From Oscillospiraceae bacterium (GTDB taxonomy: Bacteria > Bacillota > Clostridia > Oscillospirales > Ruminococcaceae): DNA of 64,000 nucleotides. Each line of letters begins with the position of its first letter. Within the stretch, counting starts at the first letter, position 1. The DNA is taken from NCBI GenBank assembly GCA_030539275.1, contig JAUNSK010000002.1:176582-240581 (forward strand), in the 5' to 3' direction. The notes beneath the pieces are model-generated. The model was not told the DNA's origin, made no database searches, and was given only the letters and a program-made list of their open reading frames with translations. Shown here one piece after another: positions 1-8,886 of the stretch. The position numbers and the translations under genes are program-made.

Positions 1-893
1 TTAAGATTTTTAATTATAAGCCCGGCAATATCGCTCATGTAATACAAAGAAATGCTGTTTACTTCTTCGAGAGCTCCTATACACTCTATGAGATTGTTTT
101 CATCATTAAGCAGCTCATCGGATACCTCTTTATATGCAGCTTCTCCAAATGCATGTCTTAACGAATAAAATATGTAGTACTTTTCACATCCAAGATCCTT
201 GGTTAATTTTCTGACCTCATTATGATCCTTCAGATAATTATATATATTTATGAGGCACCCGGGCATTTTATCACGGAGCATCTCAGCGCAGTTTTCACTT
301 TTCGGATAAATGCATACAAGCACCTCAAGAGCACCGCCATGCTGCAGATATGCCTCTAAAACAGGCATGATCTTTTTTTCCGATGAGTCTGAAAATTTAT
401 TAAGCTTTACAGCTTCAGCCGCAAGGCGGCAGGCCAGATGAAATGATACTGCATGTTTATTGTCAGGACTGCCTGAAAAATCAGCAGTTACCACAGTTTC
501 TGCCTCATCGGCAAAGCATCTGATAAGCTCAGGTATAAGCATTTTGTAATTATCAGAAGCGTATTTTATATTAAAATAATCAAACTGACTCTTCAGTATA
601 TATGAAAGGTTAAACCCAAGCCTTTTCAGCAAACCCACATCATCGGGCTTAAGAATAATATTCTGGTATCTGAGTGCTGCACTTGCCTTCATACAGCGTG
701 CAGCAAACTCAGCATTTTCACCGTCAAGTTCTTTTATAAGATCATCGTCAAACCCAGTGTATTTTCCTGTGATATCTATGATCTGCGAAAACTTTTCATC
801 GTCTCCAGAAACATAATCAAGTGCAGCTTTATAATCCTTACAATGTTTTCTGCACCATGTTTCAAAGATCTCAAGAATCTTTTCTTTTGTCAT
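1..893 (-). CDS. DUF4132-family paralogue, N-terminal part (runs off the left edge)
   Basis: Reading the minus strand from an ATG at 893 gives an open frame with no stop to the window edge (297 codons visible). The N-terminus closely parallels the next protein upstream: both share GDD.KF, LIKELDG.N and a (D/K)(D/I)GLL.RLGF..(S/E)YILKS block. This makes it a tandem paralogue of the DUF4132 protein at 931-4140, 37 bp away on the same strand. The visible part is the predicted helical N-terminal region; the DUF4132 domain itself would lie outside the window. Function is unknown. It is probably cytosolic because no signal peptide or membrane segment is seen. Confidence 0.8.
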   Translation of the reverse strand, partial: MTKEKILEIFETWCRKHCKDYKAALDYVSGDDEKFSQIIDITGKYTGFDDDLIKELDGENAEFAARCMKASAALRYQNIILKPDDVGLLKRLGFNLSYILKSQFDYFNIKYASDNYKMLIPELIRCFADEAETVVTADFSGSPDNKHAVSFHLACRLAAEAVKLNKFSDSSEKKIMPVLEAYLQHGGALEVLVCIYPKSENCAEMLRDKMPGCLINIYNYLKDHNEVRKLTKDLGCEKYYIFYSLRHAFGEAAYKEVSDELLNDENNLIECIGALEEVNSISLYYMSDIAGLIIKNL

Positions 894-930
894 AACAATC
901 CGTCCCCCCGAAAACCTAAGACTTATTTTT

Positions 931-3900
931 TCAGCTTATAATTTCTTCAATTACAGATATACAGCAGCTGACAAATCTTCTGTCTAAGTTTACAGGTGAT
1001 ACCGCAGAAAATTCATCCTTTAAACTACGACTATTCTCCTGCGCTATATTATAGAAATAAACTCCTTCCAGCTCGATCTCTTCACTGTACTCCTGTCCGA
1101 CATACATACAGTCTGCCTTTATTTTCATTCCGTACCCAAGAAATCTGTCCTCAAGCAGATATTCATCAAAATCCCCGTGATCACCGAGTTCGCCGCGCTG
1201 CATGTCGTATTTTTTAGCTGCATTTGCTATAGCAGCTACTTTGAATCTTATGTTTATATATTTTTTCAGTCCCATGTCACTGTCCAGATCCTCATCAGAA
1301 ACAGTGTATATCTCCGCTGCCATCTGCGCAAACGGCTGACTTATCTCGTAGTCCTCAAGCTGTTCAAGCCATGCCTGTATCTGACTCTGATCCAGATCCA
1401 CCGGATGAACAAGCGCGATCTCAGCATCATCCCCAGGCACAGCCTCATCATCATTCACATCGCAAAGTGTACAGTCATCACTCAGACGAAATGATAAAAC
1501 AAGCTTATCGTCACGGTATTCACCCCAGATCAGATTTCTTGCAAATATGTGCATAACAGGATTTTCGATGAACAATTCTTTCCATGAAGAAGCACTCCAT
1601 GTCCTTTTGCTGCGAAATGCATCAAAAAGACGTGTTTTCTGAAGTGCGGTTACAGCTTTAAGCTGTTTTTTCATTTCACTGACGGATTTTTTTGCACTTT
1701 CAGCCTTGTCCGTATCATCACTGGCTGACGGTTTAGGAAGAGATTTGATTATTTTATCTTTACTGTTATCCTTTATCATAAGCGAAAAATCCGGCATCAG
1801 GGTTATAGTAAATGTCCTGCTTCCATAGTCAACAGTCATTTCAGAGTTTTTGTCAAAGCCAAGCGAAGGAACAACCCTGTCCTCCAGTTCTTCCCTGCTT
1901 ACTCCACGGACCTCAGCAGCAAAACCGAATGCATCCCATGCAGCATTCTGAACCATAGCATTAGGAAATTTATCAGCAACCGAGTTTATCATCATAAGCG
2001 CACAATTGCTCTCGCTCAGTGCAGCAGCGTTTACGGCATATGCAGCCAGTGCTCCTCTTGCTGCTTTTGCCCAGTCCAGCAGCTGCTTTTTGAGAGCAAG
2101 TATCTGCGTATCCGAAGCCAGTATGCAATAAGGTACAAGCACCATCTTATATTTTGTATCAGCACCGTTTTCTTTCCAGTACATGTATATTTCCTCTATA
2201 CATCTGCTCAGATCATGAATATCCAGCATTGCTGATAACTTTGAACATACCGGAATTCTCTCAGGCTGCTTTAAAGACATATACTCCATAAAGATATACT
2301 TTATTACCTTTGCAGATGCAGTTTCACTGTTATCCGCAAAACGTACATTTTCAAACATACAGTCCGGAATAAATGATATTGCTGATTCTAGTTTTTCATT
2401 ATAGAATCTGCCGATAAACTCATTCACTTGTGTGACTGATGTAAATGCTGAACCGACAGCTCTTCTTGCATCCCATTTTATCAGCAGATCACTGACTATA
2501 CCATGTGTTTTTTTATCAAGTGTATCTGCTTTACTTATGATCAGATCATAGAACTTCTCATCATTTTTATCCAGGTAATCAAATGCAAAATCAGCTAACT
2601 TCTTTGATGAGCATGAAAGCATTTTTAAAAGAAGTCCGATACCTTCATATCCGCATTCTGAATAAAGAATATTGACAAGATAATAAGCATTATTATTTTT
2701 CTGCTTTACTGTTTTCATACAGTATTCCGCTGCTTCTTCTTTACATGTCTCAACAAACAGCTTAAAACCTTCATCAAATATATCGTCTTTATTATTAAAT
2801 CTTTTTTGTATACTCAGCATCGCTGTGAAAATCATTTCATATGAAAGTCCGTTTTCCAGTGCTTTATCAAGCATTTTATGTACATTTTCAGGTGATGAGG
2901 GACTGACAGCAGTTACATAATTTTCAAATAAAGTTCTGAATAAATATGTGTCCTGATCATCTTTTCCTGATATTTTCAGAACACTGAACAATAATCTCAG
3001 TGCAGTGGTGCTGTACTCACATAACTTTGCAAATATCAATGCTGATTTTCCGGCTTCGTAAACAGAGCCGTCAGAATCATCATTCAACGAGAAACATTCT
3101 TCTTTATATGAATCTGAAGCTATAACTGATTCGTACAGAGCTGAGGGACTGTGATTAAAAAAGTCAAACTTTAAAAAAGCCGTCCTGAAGAACTTTTCTT
3201 CCATGATTTCAAGACACTTCTGTCCCTGTCCGTTTCTCAGATAATTCTCAACATATCCGGCCGCCTGTGGAAGGAACCTAAGCATATCCGATTTTGATTC
3301 TGAAAGGTCATTTAAATATTTAACAAGATTATTTTCATCACTCATAACCTCATCTGTTATTTCTTTATAAGCTGTTTCTCCGAATGTTTTAACAGATGCA
3401 TAGAACCTGTATTCCTTTTGCATATTAACATAAGTCATAAGTTTTCTGATCTCATTTTTATCATCATAAAATCTGTCAAGTTCTTCCATCTCTCTGTAAC
3501 TGCACAGTTTTTTTATAAGAATATCAGCGTAATACTTATTCTCAGAGCAGATACATGCAAGTACCTGAATAACATTAAATTTCTCAGCATATTTTCCTAC
3601 AGCTTCAATAACTTCCTGTTTGCATGAATCAGAATACATGTTTTCTTTTATCAGGTTTGCAGCTATACCGCATGCAATACAATATGAAGCAGGATAGGTG
3701 TCTTTTAAAGTGTTTTCTATAAAACCGGCAGTCAGAAGCTGTCGTGCCTCTGCAGAGTAATATTTTAAAAAACCGTTTATTGTATCTTTTTCATAAGTTA
3801 AATGATAAACATGTCTCTTGTAATAATCCATTTTGCTTTTCAGGATATACTCCAGAGAAAAACCAAGACGGCTGAGAAGTCCGATATCTTTAGGCTCACA

Positions 3901-4140
3901 GATAAGACTGTCATTTTTTATTGCTGCTATTGCCCTTAGACAGCGTTTTGCAGTTTCAGAATTATCACCGTCAAGCTCTTTTATAAGCTTCTTATCATAA
4001 TCGAACCAGTAAGAACCTTCTGACCTGATTTCGCCGAATTTACTGTCATCACCTTTTACATACTCATCTGCGTAACTGCTGTTTATCCTTTTGTCTGAGC
4101 ACCATTTCTGCCAGACCTCAATGATCTCATTTACTGTCAA
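931..4140 (-). CDS. DUF4132 domain-containing protein
   Basis: A 1069-residue cytosolic-looking protein. Residues 1 to about 800 are helical and repeat-like. Residues about 830-1010 resemble the DUF4132 (MolR-associated) domain: a basic RSKRTWSASSWKELF stretch, then NPVMHIFARNLIWG, then LVHPVDLDQSQIQAWLEQL and YEISQPFAQM. The start is TTG at 4140 behind an AGAGGAA ribosome site. It is the first gene of a two-gene tandem with its paralogue at 1-893. DUF4132 proteins are found beside WGR, MolR and AAA proteins, but no biochemical activity is settled, so no function is assigned. The family call is fairly sure from the C-terminal motifs. Confidence 0.8.
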   Translation of the reverse strand: MTVNEIIEVWQKWCSDKRINSSYADEYVKGDDSKFGEIRSEGSYWFDYDKKLIKELDGDNSETAKRCLRAIAAIKNDSLICEPKDIGLLSRLGFSLEYILKSKMDYYKRHVYHLTYEKDTINGFLKYYSAEARQLLTAGFIENTLKDTYPASYCIACGIAANLIKENMYSDSCKQEVIEAVGKYAEKFNVIQVLACICSENKYYADILIKKLCSYREMEELDRFYDDKNEIRKLMTYVNMQKEYRFYASVKTFGETAYKEITDEVMSDENNLVKYLNDLSESKSDMLRFLPQAAGYVENYLRNGQGQKCLEIMEEKFFRTAFLKFDFFNHSPSALYESVIASDSYKEECFSLNDDSDGSVYEAGKSALIFAKLCEYSTTALRLLFSVLKISGKDDQDTYLFRTLFENYVTAVSPSSPENVHKMLDKALENGLSYEMIFTAMLSIQKRFNNKDDIFDEGFKLFVETCKEEAAEYCMKTVKQKNNNAYYLVNILYSECGYEGIGLLLKMLSCSSKKLADFAFDYLDKNDEKFYDLIISKADTLDKKTHGIVSDLLIKWDARRAVGSAFTSVTQVNEFIGRFYNEKLESAISFIPDCMFENVRFADNSETASAKVIKYIFMEYMSLKQPERIPVCSKLSAMLDIHDLSRCIEEIYMYWKENGADTKYKMVLVPYCILASDTQILALKKQLLDWAKAARGALAAYAVNAAALSESNCALMMINSVADKFPNAMVQNAAWDAFGFAAEVRGVSREELEDRVVPSLGFDKNSEMTVDYGSRTFTITLMPDFSLMIKDNSKDKIIKSLPKPSASDDTDKAESAKKSVSEMKKQLKAVTALQKTRLFDAFRSKRTWSASSWKELFIENPVMHIFARNLIWGEYRDDKLVLSFRLSDDCTLCDVNDDEAVPGDDAEIALVHPVDLDQSQIQAWLEQLEDYEISQPFAQMAAEIYTVSDEDLDSDMGLKKYINIRFKVAAIANAAKKYDMQRGELGDHGDFDEYLLEDRFLGYGMKIKADCMYVGQEYSEEIELEGVYFYNIAQENSRSLKDEFSAVSPVNLDRRFVSCCISVIEEIIS

Positions 4141-4318
4141 AGCAATTCCTCTTTCCCATATAAAATAATGTAGTTTGATTTCCGAAATATATAGTGTATT
4201 ATAGCATATTCCAGAATAATTTACAATTATTTATATATATTAATTAATTATTCTGTACTTTTTTTAGGTTTGACTATAAAAATATTTAAAGAATTTTAAA
4301 ATTCTATATGTTTTTTTG

Positions 4319-4347
4319 TTGCATAAATAATCCATAAGCTGTATACT
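4319..4347 (+). promoter_or_regulatory. Sigma-A-type promoter of the PPOX-like gene
   Basis: TTGCAT at 4319-4324 and TATACT at 4342-4347 are separated by 17 bp. The gene starts at 4378 behind AAAGGAG. Confidence 0.6.
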
Positions 4348-4377
4348 TACAGTATATTATTAAAGGAGCTGATATAA

Positions 4378-4803
4378 ATGGAAAAGATAAACAAGCACAC
4401 TCAGGATTTAATGAGTTCACGTTTTTCGAAGGACAGTATCATTGCACTCGCTACTTCTGTGGGTGGTATTCCATATGTGAGAAATGTTGATGCCTACTAT
4501 GAAAATGGTTCATTTTATACTATCACACACGGATTATCAAACAAGATGAAACAGATCGAAAAAAATAATATCGTCGCAGTAGCAGGAGAATGGTTTACCG
4601 GTCATGGAAAAGCTGTGAACCTCGGTTATTTCGGAAAAGAAGAAAATACGGATATCGGTGCCAGTCTGAAAAAAGCTTTCAGTATATGGATAGATAACGG
4701 ACACAATGATTTTGATGATGTCAATACATGCATTCTGAAAATAGAACTGACCGACGGAGTTCTGATATCTGACGGACAATGGTTTGAGATAGATTTTACG
4801 TGA
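4378..4803 (+). CDS. Pyridoxamine 5'-phosphate oxidase family protein
   Basis: A 141-residue single-domain protein of the split-barrel flavin-binding (general stress protein 26/PPOX-like) class. The pattern is SIIALATSVGGIPYVRNVDAYY, then FYTITHGLSNKMKQIEKNNIVAVAGEW, then a C-terminal strand ending in GQWFEIDF. Members bind FMN or F420 or act on small redox substrates; the real substrate cannot be read from sequence. It is monocistronic with its own promoter (TTGCAT/TATACT) and an AAAGGAG ribosome site. No signal peptide is seen, so it is cytosolic. The residues that make true PdxH bind PNP cannot be checked here, so a vitamin B6 role is not claimed. Confidence 0.8.
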   Translation: MEKINKHTQDLMSSRFSKDSIIALATSVGGIPYVRNVDAYYENGSFYTITHGLSNKMKQIEKNNIVAVAGEWFTGHGKAVNLGYFGKEENTDIGASLKKAFSIWIDNGHNDFDDVNTCILKIELTDGVLISDGQWFEIDFT

Positions 4804-4875
4804 TAATAAAACTTTCATTTACATAACCTACTTCTATAAAGAAATAAAAGAGGCTTGAAATAATATTTATTTTAG

Positions 4876-5010
4876 CTTCCGGAAGTTACTTATAAAGGTA
4901 TAGCACTGGCAAACTCTGACGTTACAGGATATAGCAATACTGATCTTGCAGATCTTTCAACACTCAAACAATATATTATTCACGAGCCTGTACATCCTGG
5001 TCCGGTTTGA
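4876..5010 (+). pseudogene. Dockerin-like C-terminal remnant
   Basis: A 44-codon open stretch ends at TGA and begins just after an in-frame stop. It reads like the second half of a type I dockerin: NSDVTGYSNTDLADLSTLKQY, where D.....S.TDL..L..YI matches the calcium loop and F-helix pattern of cellulosomal dockerins. A dockerin normally has two such repeats attached to an enzyme; only one is left, without a start codon. The remaining bases of the 4804-5118 gap show no other gene. Confidence 0.4.
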
Positions 5011-5058
5011 TCATAAACAAAAGCAAATTTAGCATTTAAAATTCATAAGCAAAAATGA

Positions 5059-5079
5059 GCCGTACAGCTGGTGTACGGC
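5059..5079. terminator. Bidirectional hairpin terminator
   Basis: GCCGTAC (5059-5065) pairs with GTACGGC (5073-5079). A T-run follows on the plus strand and an A-run precedes it, so it can serve the minus-strand reductase gene and plus-strand transcripts. Confidence 0.7.
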
Positions 5080-5118
5080 CCATTTTTTATGTAATAAAAG
5101 AATGATGAGAAAGTCAGT

Positions 5119-5664
5119 TTAAAAATCCATACCAAGATTTTGAGCATCAATAAGTGCTGAGGTATTTTTTACTTCTGAGCATTTTTTTACTCCCGGAACG
5201 ATCAGCTGTCCCCTGTCGGTCCATTTAAGATATTTTGCAATATTTTTGTACGTAAGGATCATCCCGTCAAACTCTGATCTGTCAGTAGTCTCACCGCATG
5301 CAATCAGAAAACACTCCTTAATATTAAGTGGTTTGCCGGCAACGATAAAAGAATACATTTTATCGAGAACGGCTTTTATCTGTGTTGTAAATGTAAACCA
5401 GTACATCGGAGATACGATAATCAACGCATCTGCCCACTGAAGCAGAGCTGCTGCTTTATTAAAATCATCATTATATGAACAAGCTGTTGATTTAGAAAAG
5501 CAGGTATTACATGCCGCACATCCGGATATTCTGCTTCGCCCTGCCGGGAAAATCTTTACTTCATTACCTGCAATAGAAGCACCTTCAGCAAAAGAGTCTG
5601 CAAGCAGGTCACTGTTAGAGTCCACTCGTGGGCTTCCTGTTATAATTAATATTTTTTTGTTCAT
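5119..5664 (-). CDS. NAD(P)H-dependent FMN reductase / flavodoxin-like oxidoreductase
   Basis: A 181-residue protein with the flavodoxin-like fold of the NADPH-dependent FMN reductase family. An N-terminal FMN phosphate-binding loop TGSPRVDSNSDLL follows the first strand. A middle motif CAACNTCF.....C resembles the iron-sulfur flavoprotein-like C..C..C pattern of archaeal and clostridial members. SPMYWFTFTTQIKAVLDK is the second FMN loop. The start is ATG 5664 with GGAGG nine bases upstream. It would use NAD(P)H to reduce flavin or a quinone in the cytosol. It lies alone between a bidirectional terminator and an AT-rich promoter region. Confidence 0.85.
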   Translation of the reverse strand: MNKKILIITGSPRVDSNSDLLADSFAEGASIAGNEVKIFPAGRSRISGCAACNTCFSKSTACSYNDDFNKAAALLQWADALIIVSPMYWFTFTTQIKAVLDKMYSFIVAGKPLNIKECFLIACGETTDRSEFDGMILTYKNIAKYLKWTDRGQLIVPGVKKCSEVKNTSALIDAQNLGMDF

Positions 5665-5996
5665 ACACTATGTCCTCCATCTGACTTAAAAAATATATTT
5701 ATTATCATGTTGCACAAATTAACATTAACGTACATGTTTTATGTTAGTATAATAATAACATATTGTGGACAAAAAATCAACCAGAAACTATTAAATAACA
5801 CATAATAATTTTTTTCTAGTACCTGGTAAGTAATTTTTTTAATACTATCTCCCTGACTGTCTTTGGTACAATAATATTAATATTTTGCACAAAAAGCGGT
5901 TGCCGAATTATAAATTATATGGTATAATCTCTGTAATCAGATTTAAATCCAGATAATATCTAAAACTATAAATAAGATAAATAAAGGAGTTACATT
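5665..5996. other. Intergenic region with divergent promoters
   Basis: 332 bp without a gene. It contains the promoter of the SseB-type gene (listed separately) and AT-rich sequence likely to drive the leftward reductase gene. No coding remnant is seen. Confidence 0.5.
5900..5928 (+). promoter_or_regulatory. Sigma-A-type promoter of the SseB-type gene
   Basis: TTGCCG (5900-5905), a 17-bp spacer and a perfect TATAAT (5923-5928) lie 68 bp before the ATG at 5997. Confidence 0.65.
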
Positions 5997-6956
5997 ATGA
6001 ACAATCTACAGGAACTGATAAAACAGTATAATACAGACAAAAGCAAAAGCACCTATGATGAGATAATCAAAGCGTTTATGTCCCAGCAGACACTCTGGGC
6101 AGCTTTTTCACCGCCAACAAACAATTATTATATCGGACGTGATGATAAAAAACCATGCATGTATATTTTTTCAGAGAAAAAATATCTCGATATGTTTCAG
6201 GGTTTTTTAGTTAAGTATCTGTACTACATAGTCCCGCTCGAAAATACACTTGAACACAGAATGATCATGTTCGGTGACTTATTCAGAAGCGGCATAGAAG
6301 TTATAGTTGTTGACAACGGTCAGGAAAACAATATTTCATTAAACTTAACTGATCTTGTACCAGAACCTGATTTTGACGGCATTGCTCAGACAGAACGTCC
6401 GCTGCTGAATCCTGACCTGGTTCTGAATGCAAGTATGTTTTTCCAGTGCCTTGCTGCAAAAAAGCCTCAGACAGATATGGAAGAAAAGATGTTTGCCAAG
6501 ATCTGTACTTCCAGATTTCTTATGCCGGCTGACGAATCAATTCTTAAGTTTGAGACCAGTGAAGACGGAACTAAGAACGTCAATATTGATGAGGAAACAA
6601 TAAAGAAACTCCCTGTTATCACAAATGTTAATAACCAGGATTATTTTCCGTTCTTCACAGACTGGAATGAACTTCGCAGATATGACAGAGCTAAAAAATT
6701 TGCAGGCAATATCGTCAGCTTTTCAGATCTTAAATATTTTGCAGGTCTCAAATCAGGCATTGTAATTAATCCTTTCGGATTTAATTTTATTATCGATAAA
6801 AAGATGATCGGAGTTGTAGACACTGTTGGCCACAAGTACTTAGAAGAACATAAGGACATTACTGAAGCCGCTTCAGCTGCTGATGAACAGCCTGAAGAAG
6901 AGACTGCAAAGAAACCGGAAGGCAAGAAGCTTTTCGGACTGTTTGGCAAGAAGTAA
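5997..6956 (+). CDS. SseB family protein
   Basis: A 319-residue protein with an SseB-like N-terminal domain at about residues 25-130 (TLWAAFSP, then PCMYIFSEKKYLDMF, then the RSGIEVIVVDNG strand). A second, related block lies at about 190-275 (DYFPFFTDWNELRRYD, then GIVINPFGFNFII). An acidic/basic tail ends in KKLFGLFGKK. SseB was named from enhanced serine sensitivity in E. coli; its molecular activity is unknown, and Firmicutes homologues often sit near secretion or surface loci. The ATG at 5997 has an AAAGGAG ribosome site and a strong promoter. It appears to be a single-gene transcript and cytosolic. Confidence 0.75.
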   Translation: MNNLQELIKQYNTDKSKSTYDEIIKAFMSQQTLWAAFSPPTNNYYIGRDDKKPCMYIFSEKKYLDMFQGFLVKYLYYIVPLENTLEHRMIMFGDLFRSGIEVIVVDNGQENNISLNLTDLVPEPDFDGIAQTERPLLNPDLVLNASMFFQCLAAKKPQTDMEEKMFAKICTSRFLMPADESILKFETSEDGTKNVNIDEETIKKLPVITNVNNQDYFPFFTDWNELRRYDRAKKFAGNIVSFSDLKYFAGLKSGIVINPFGFNFIIDKKMIGVVDTVGHKYLEEHKDITEAASAADEQPEEETAKKPEGKKLFGLFGKK

Positions 6957-7146
6957 TTTTCCTGAGTTGCTGTGTCTGTCTGATATATCGTGTATATAAT
7001 ATCTTTCCGGATCACTTGTAACTCATTCTGACCTGTACTGCTTATATTCGGGTATAAAGCTGAGTTAAAGCTATTGAGTAAAGGAAGATTTAATGCTAAA
7101 GTCAGACTGGTACAGGCATACATTGATAAGGATTATAATAACAAAA

Positions 7147-7174
7147 GAAGCCGTCCGGATTAACGGGCGGCTTC
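7147..7174 (-). terminator. Terminator overlapping the end of a small gene
   Basis: GAAGCCGTCC pairs with GGGCGGCTTC (one G-U pair) around the stop codon of the small minus-strand gene. A T-run follows on the minus strand. Confidence 0.6.
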
Positions 7175-7318
7175 TTCTTTATCAACGATGTCCTGCACTT
7201 CATAAATTAAATCGTTCAGACAGTTAATGTGTACATTTCTCGATAGGATCTCATTCTTCAGATCGATAGAAAGGGATTCAAACTGGTGCCGGAGTCTTGG
7301 ATTGACATATGATGCCAT
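7160..7318 (-). CDS. Small conserved-looking hypothetical protein (52 residues)
   Basis: ATG at 7318 is preceded by AGAGGTGATC, which decides this start over longer in-frame options reaching 7459. The product is a short, charged, probably helical soluble protein (NPRLRHQFESLSIDLKNEIL...). I do not recognise a family. The pattern of a small cytosolic protein with a good ribosome site and a terminator right at its stop argues that it is a real gene. It is on the same strand as the operon at 10385-7477, 159 bp beyond that operon's last gene. Confidence 0.55.
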   Translation of the reverse strand: MASYVNPRLRHQFESLSIDLKNEILSRNVHINCLNDLIYEVQDIVDKEEAAR

Positions 7319-7476
7319 TGTGATCACCTCTCTGATAGTTTTCCCGGATGAATGCCTGATATTCGAGTGGTATAATTTGAATCTGCGGTCTTCAGGCTGT
7401 CTTCTCTTATATATTAACATTTTCAGATAAAACGCATTCATCTTCGATTTTATTATCATCTTATGTCCGTATATTA

Positions 7477-7965
7477 TCAGAATCCAAGCGTTGTATTAAG
7501 AGATACAGCTCCCGCACTGTAATACGTGTCAGCTTCATATGCCATGATCTTAAGCTTAATATCTGATCCTGCAGAAGGAACATGAATAAATCTGACCGAT
7601 TTTACATACTCTCCGGGTCTGATCAAACCGGTTTCACTCAAAATATTATCTTTTCCGTCAGAGATACGAAGCTTCAGCCAGACCGTATTTTCCGCAATGT
7701 TTGTAAAATACAAATCAGCACACATATCATTCACATTCACTCTCCCGCAAATATAAGCCGTAAAACTCATGCCATCCTGATATATCTTTGTCCAGCTGTT
7801 ATCTCGGACATCCGGTATACCGTTCTGCGCGGAGACTTCAAACGGAGGCGGTGTAAATTCAGGCGTTTTCTGCTTTTTGCCGCCAAAAGTCAGTGTGAGG
7901 ATCATTCCGATAACTGAAAGAACACAGACGACACACATTGTTATAAGTTTATTTTTGCTTTTCAT
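7477..7965 (-). CDS. Membrane-anchored surface protein, last gene of the ubiquitin-fusion operon
   Basis: A 162-residue protein whose start at 7965 is set by GAGGAATTAT. Residues about 5-27 form a single membrane segment, followed by a basic GGKKQK and a Pro-rich spacer, leaving an extracellular domain of about 110 residues. That domain parallels the protein at 9508-10047: a strand for the protein's own fold, then a SE.GLIRPGEYVKSVRF block versus SGRLTPRNQVTRLDL, then a final beta-hairpin. It therefore looks like a diverged duplicate of that gene. The function is unknown; context suggests it helps anchor or assemble the two exported proteins encoded between the pair. Confidence 0.7.
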   Translation of the reverse strand: MKSKNKLITMCVVCVLSVIGMILTLTFGGKKQKTPEFTPPPFEVSAQNGIPDVRDNSWTKIYQDGMSFTAYICGRVNVNDMCADLYFTNIAENTVWLKLRISDGKDNILSETGLIRPGEYVKSVRFIHVPSAGSDIKLKIMAYEADTYYSAGAVSLNTTLGF

Positions 7966-8068
7966 ATAATTCCTCGTTTTGAAATAAGTGATACTTTGAT
8001 ACAGGAGTCGATACTCCATTGTGATAAAGGTTTGAGAGTTTTATTACACTCGTATGTATAGTATCCGG

Positions 8069-8824
8069 CTAATTAAATGTTATGGTAACTGTACCTACAC
8101 TTGTATAACCCTTAACAGATGGGGGCAGCGAACCAGAAGGGGTGAATGTAACTACATATTCAGAAGCGGCAGTATCCTCATCAGCAACCGGCAGCGAGAG
8201 CTTGTTTTCAGAAAATGCCAGGCTATCGGAAGTAAATGAACCTGAAACAGTGCTGTAGCCATCTTTATTTGTGAATGCAAAAGCAGCATCGACGGCAAGA
8301 CTGGAATTATTTATTGCAGTAATGGTATTTGAATTGTCTTTGACTGTCCATTCCGGACTGCCTGCCTCCCACTTATGAGAGGATGCGTTCCATGCTTCGT
8401 GTGCTTCGTAGTCGAACTGCATTGCACCCCAGGTGAGATCTATGCTGTAGGTAGGACTGTGAGTGCCTGTGCTATAAGCAGCGTATACAGGCGACTGCCC
8501 TGATGACAGGTCACTCTTTAAAACAGAAGGAACAGCCGTAAGATGAACAGTCGCTTCTTTTTGAATATTGTAATCCTGAAGCGTCCTGCCGTCCACAAGT
8601 ATTTTTCCTGCGAACATAAGCCTCTGATGTGTTACCGGTATTCCTTTTTCAACCATTATTTTTCGTTTTACGTCCTCAATCGTGTCTGCGTTTTCCACCT
8701 CAAGGGTAACGGTCTCATTGTCCTGCGTTTTTACGAAAATATCCATGGCAAAAGCCTGTGTGGACATTGAAGAGACCAGCATCACACAAATAACGATACT
8801 GATTATTAATCTCTTATACTTCAT
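8069..8824 (-). CDS. Exported ubiquitin-domain fusion protein
   Basis: A 251-residue protein whose start at 8824 has AAGGAGATTTGAT upstream. Residues 1-26 are a signal peptide ending AFA; position 27 is the Met of a ubiquitin domain (27-96) that aligns with eukaryotic ubiquitin without a gap. By hand, 46 of 69 positions are identical, including IFVKT, LEVE, DTIE, FAGK, DGRTL and DYNIQKE. Ubiquitin lysines 6, 27, 29, 48 and 63 are kept; 11 and 33 are Glu. The conjugating LRLRGG tail is absent: a linker leads into a 140-residue beta-rich domain ([14 protein letters not shown]...) paralogous to the neighbour at 8887-9426. Predicted to be secreted or surface-held. Role unknown; interaction with eukaryotic (for example ciliate) ubiquitin-handling proteins is only an inference. 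Confidence 0.9.
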   Translation of the reverse strand: MKYKRLIISIVICVMLVSSMSTQAFAMDIFVKTQDNETVTLEVENADTIEDVKRKIMVEKGIPVTHQRLMFAGKILVDGRTLQDYNIQKEATVHLTAVPSVLKSDLSSGQSPVYAAYSTGTHSPTYSIDLTWGAMQFDYEAHEAWNASSHKWEAGSPEWTVKDNSNTITAINNSSLAVDAAFAFTNKDGYSTVSGSFTSDSLAFSENKLSLPVADEDTAASEYVVTFTPSGSLPPSVKGYTSVGTVTITFN

Positions 8825-8886
8825 ATCAAATCTCCTTAATTTTCATAAATATGGCAGTTAGTGCACAAGTGGCACTGCTTCTGATC

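Noticed and set aside
7020-7162. Open plus-strand piece (GYKAELKLLSKGRFNAKVRL...) ending at 7162
   Set aside because: It looks like a short C-terminal remnant but has no start or recognisable family and overlaps the terminator of the small minus-strand gene.
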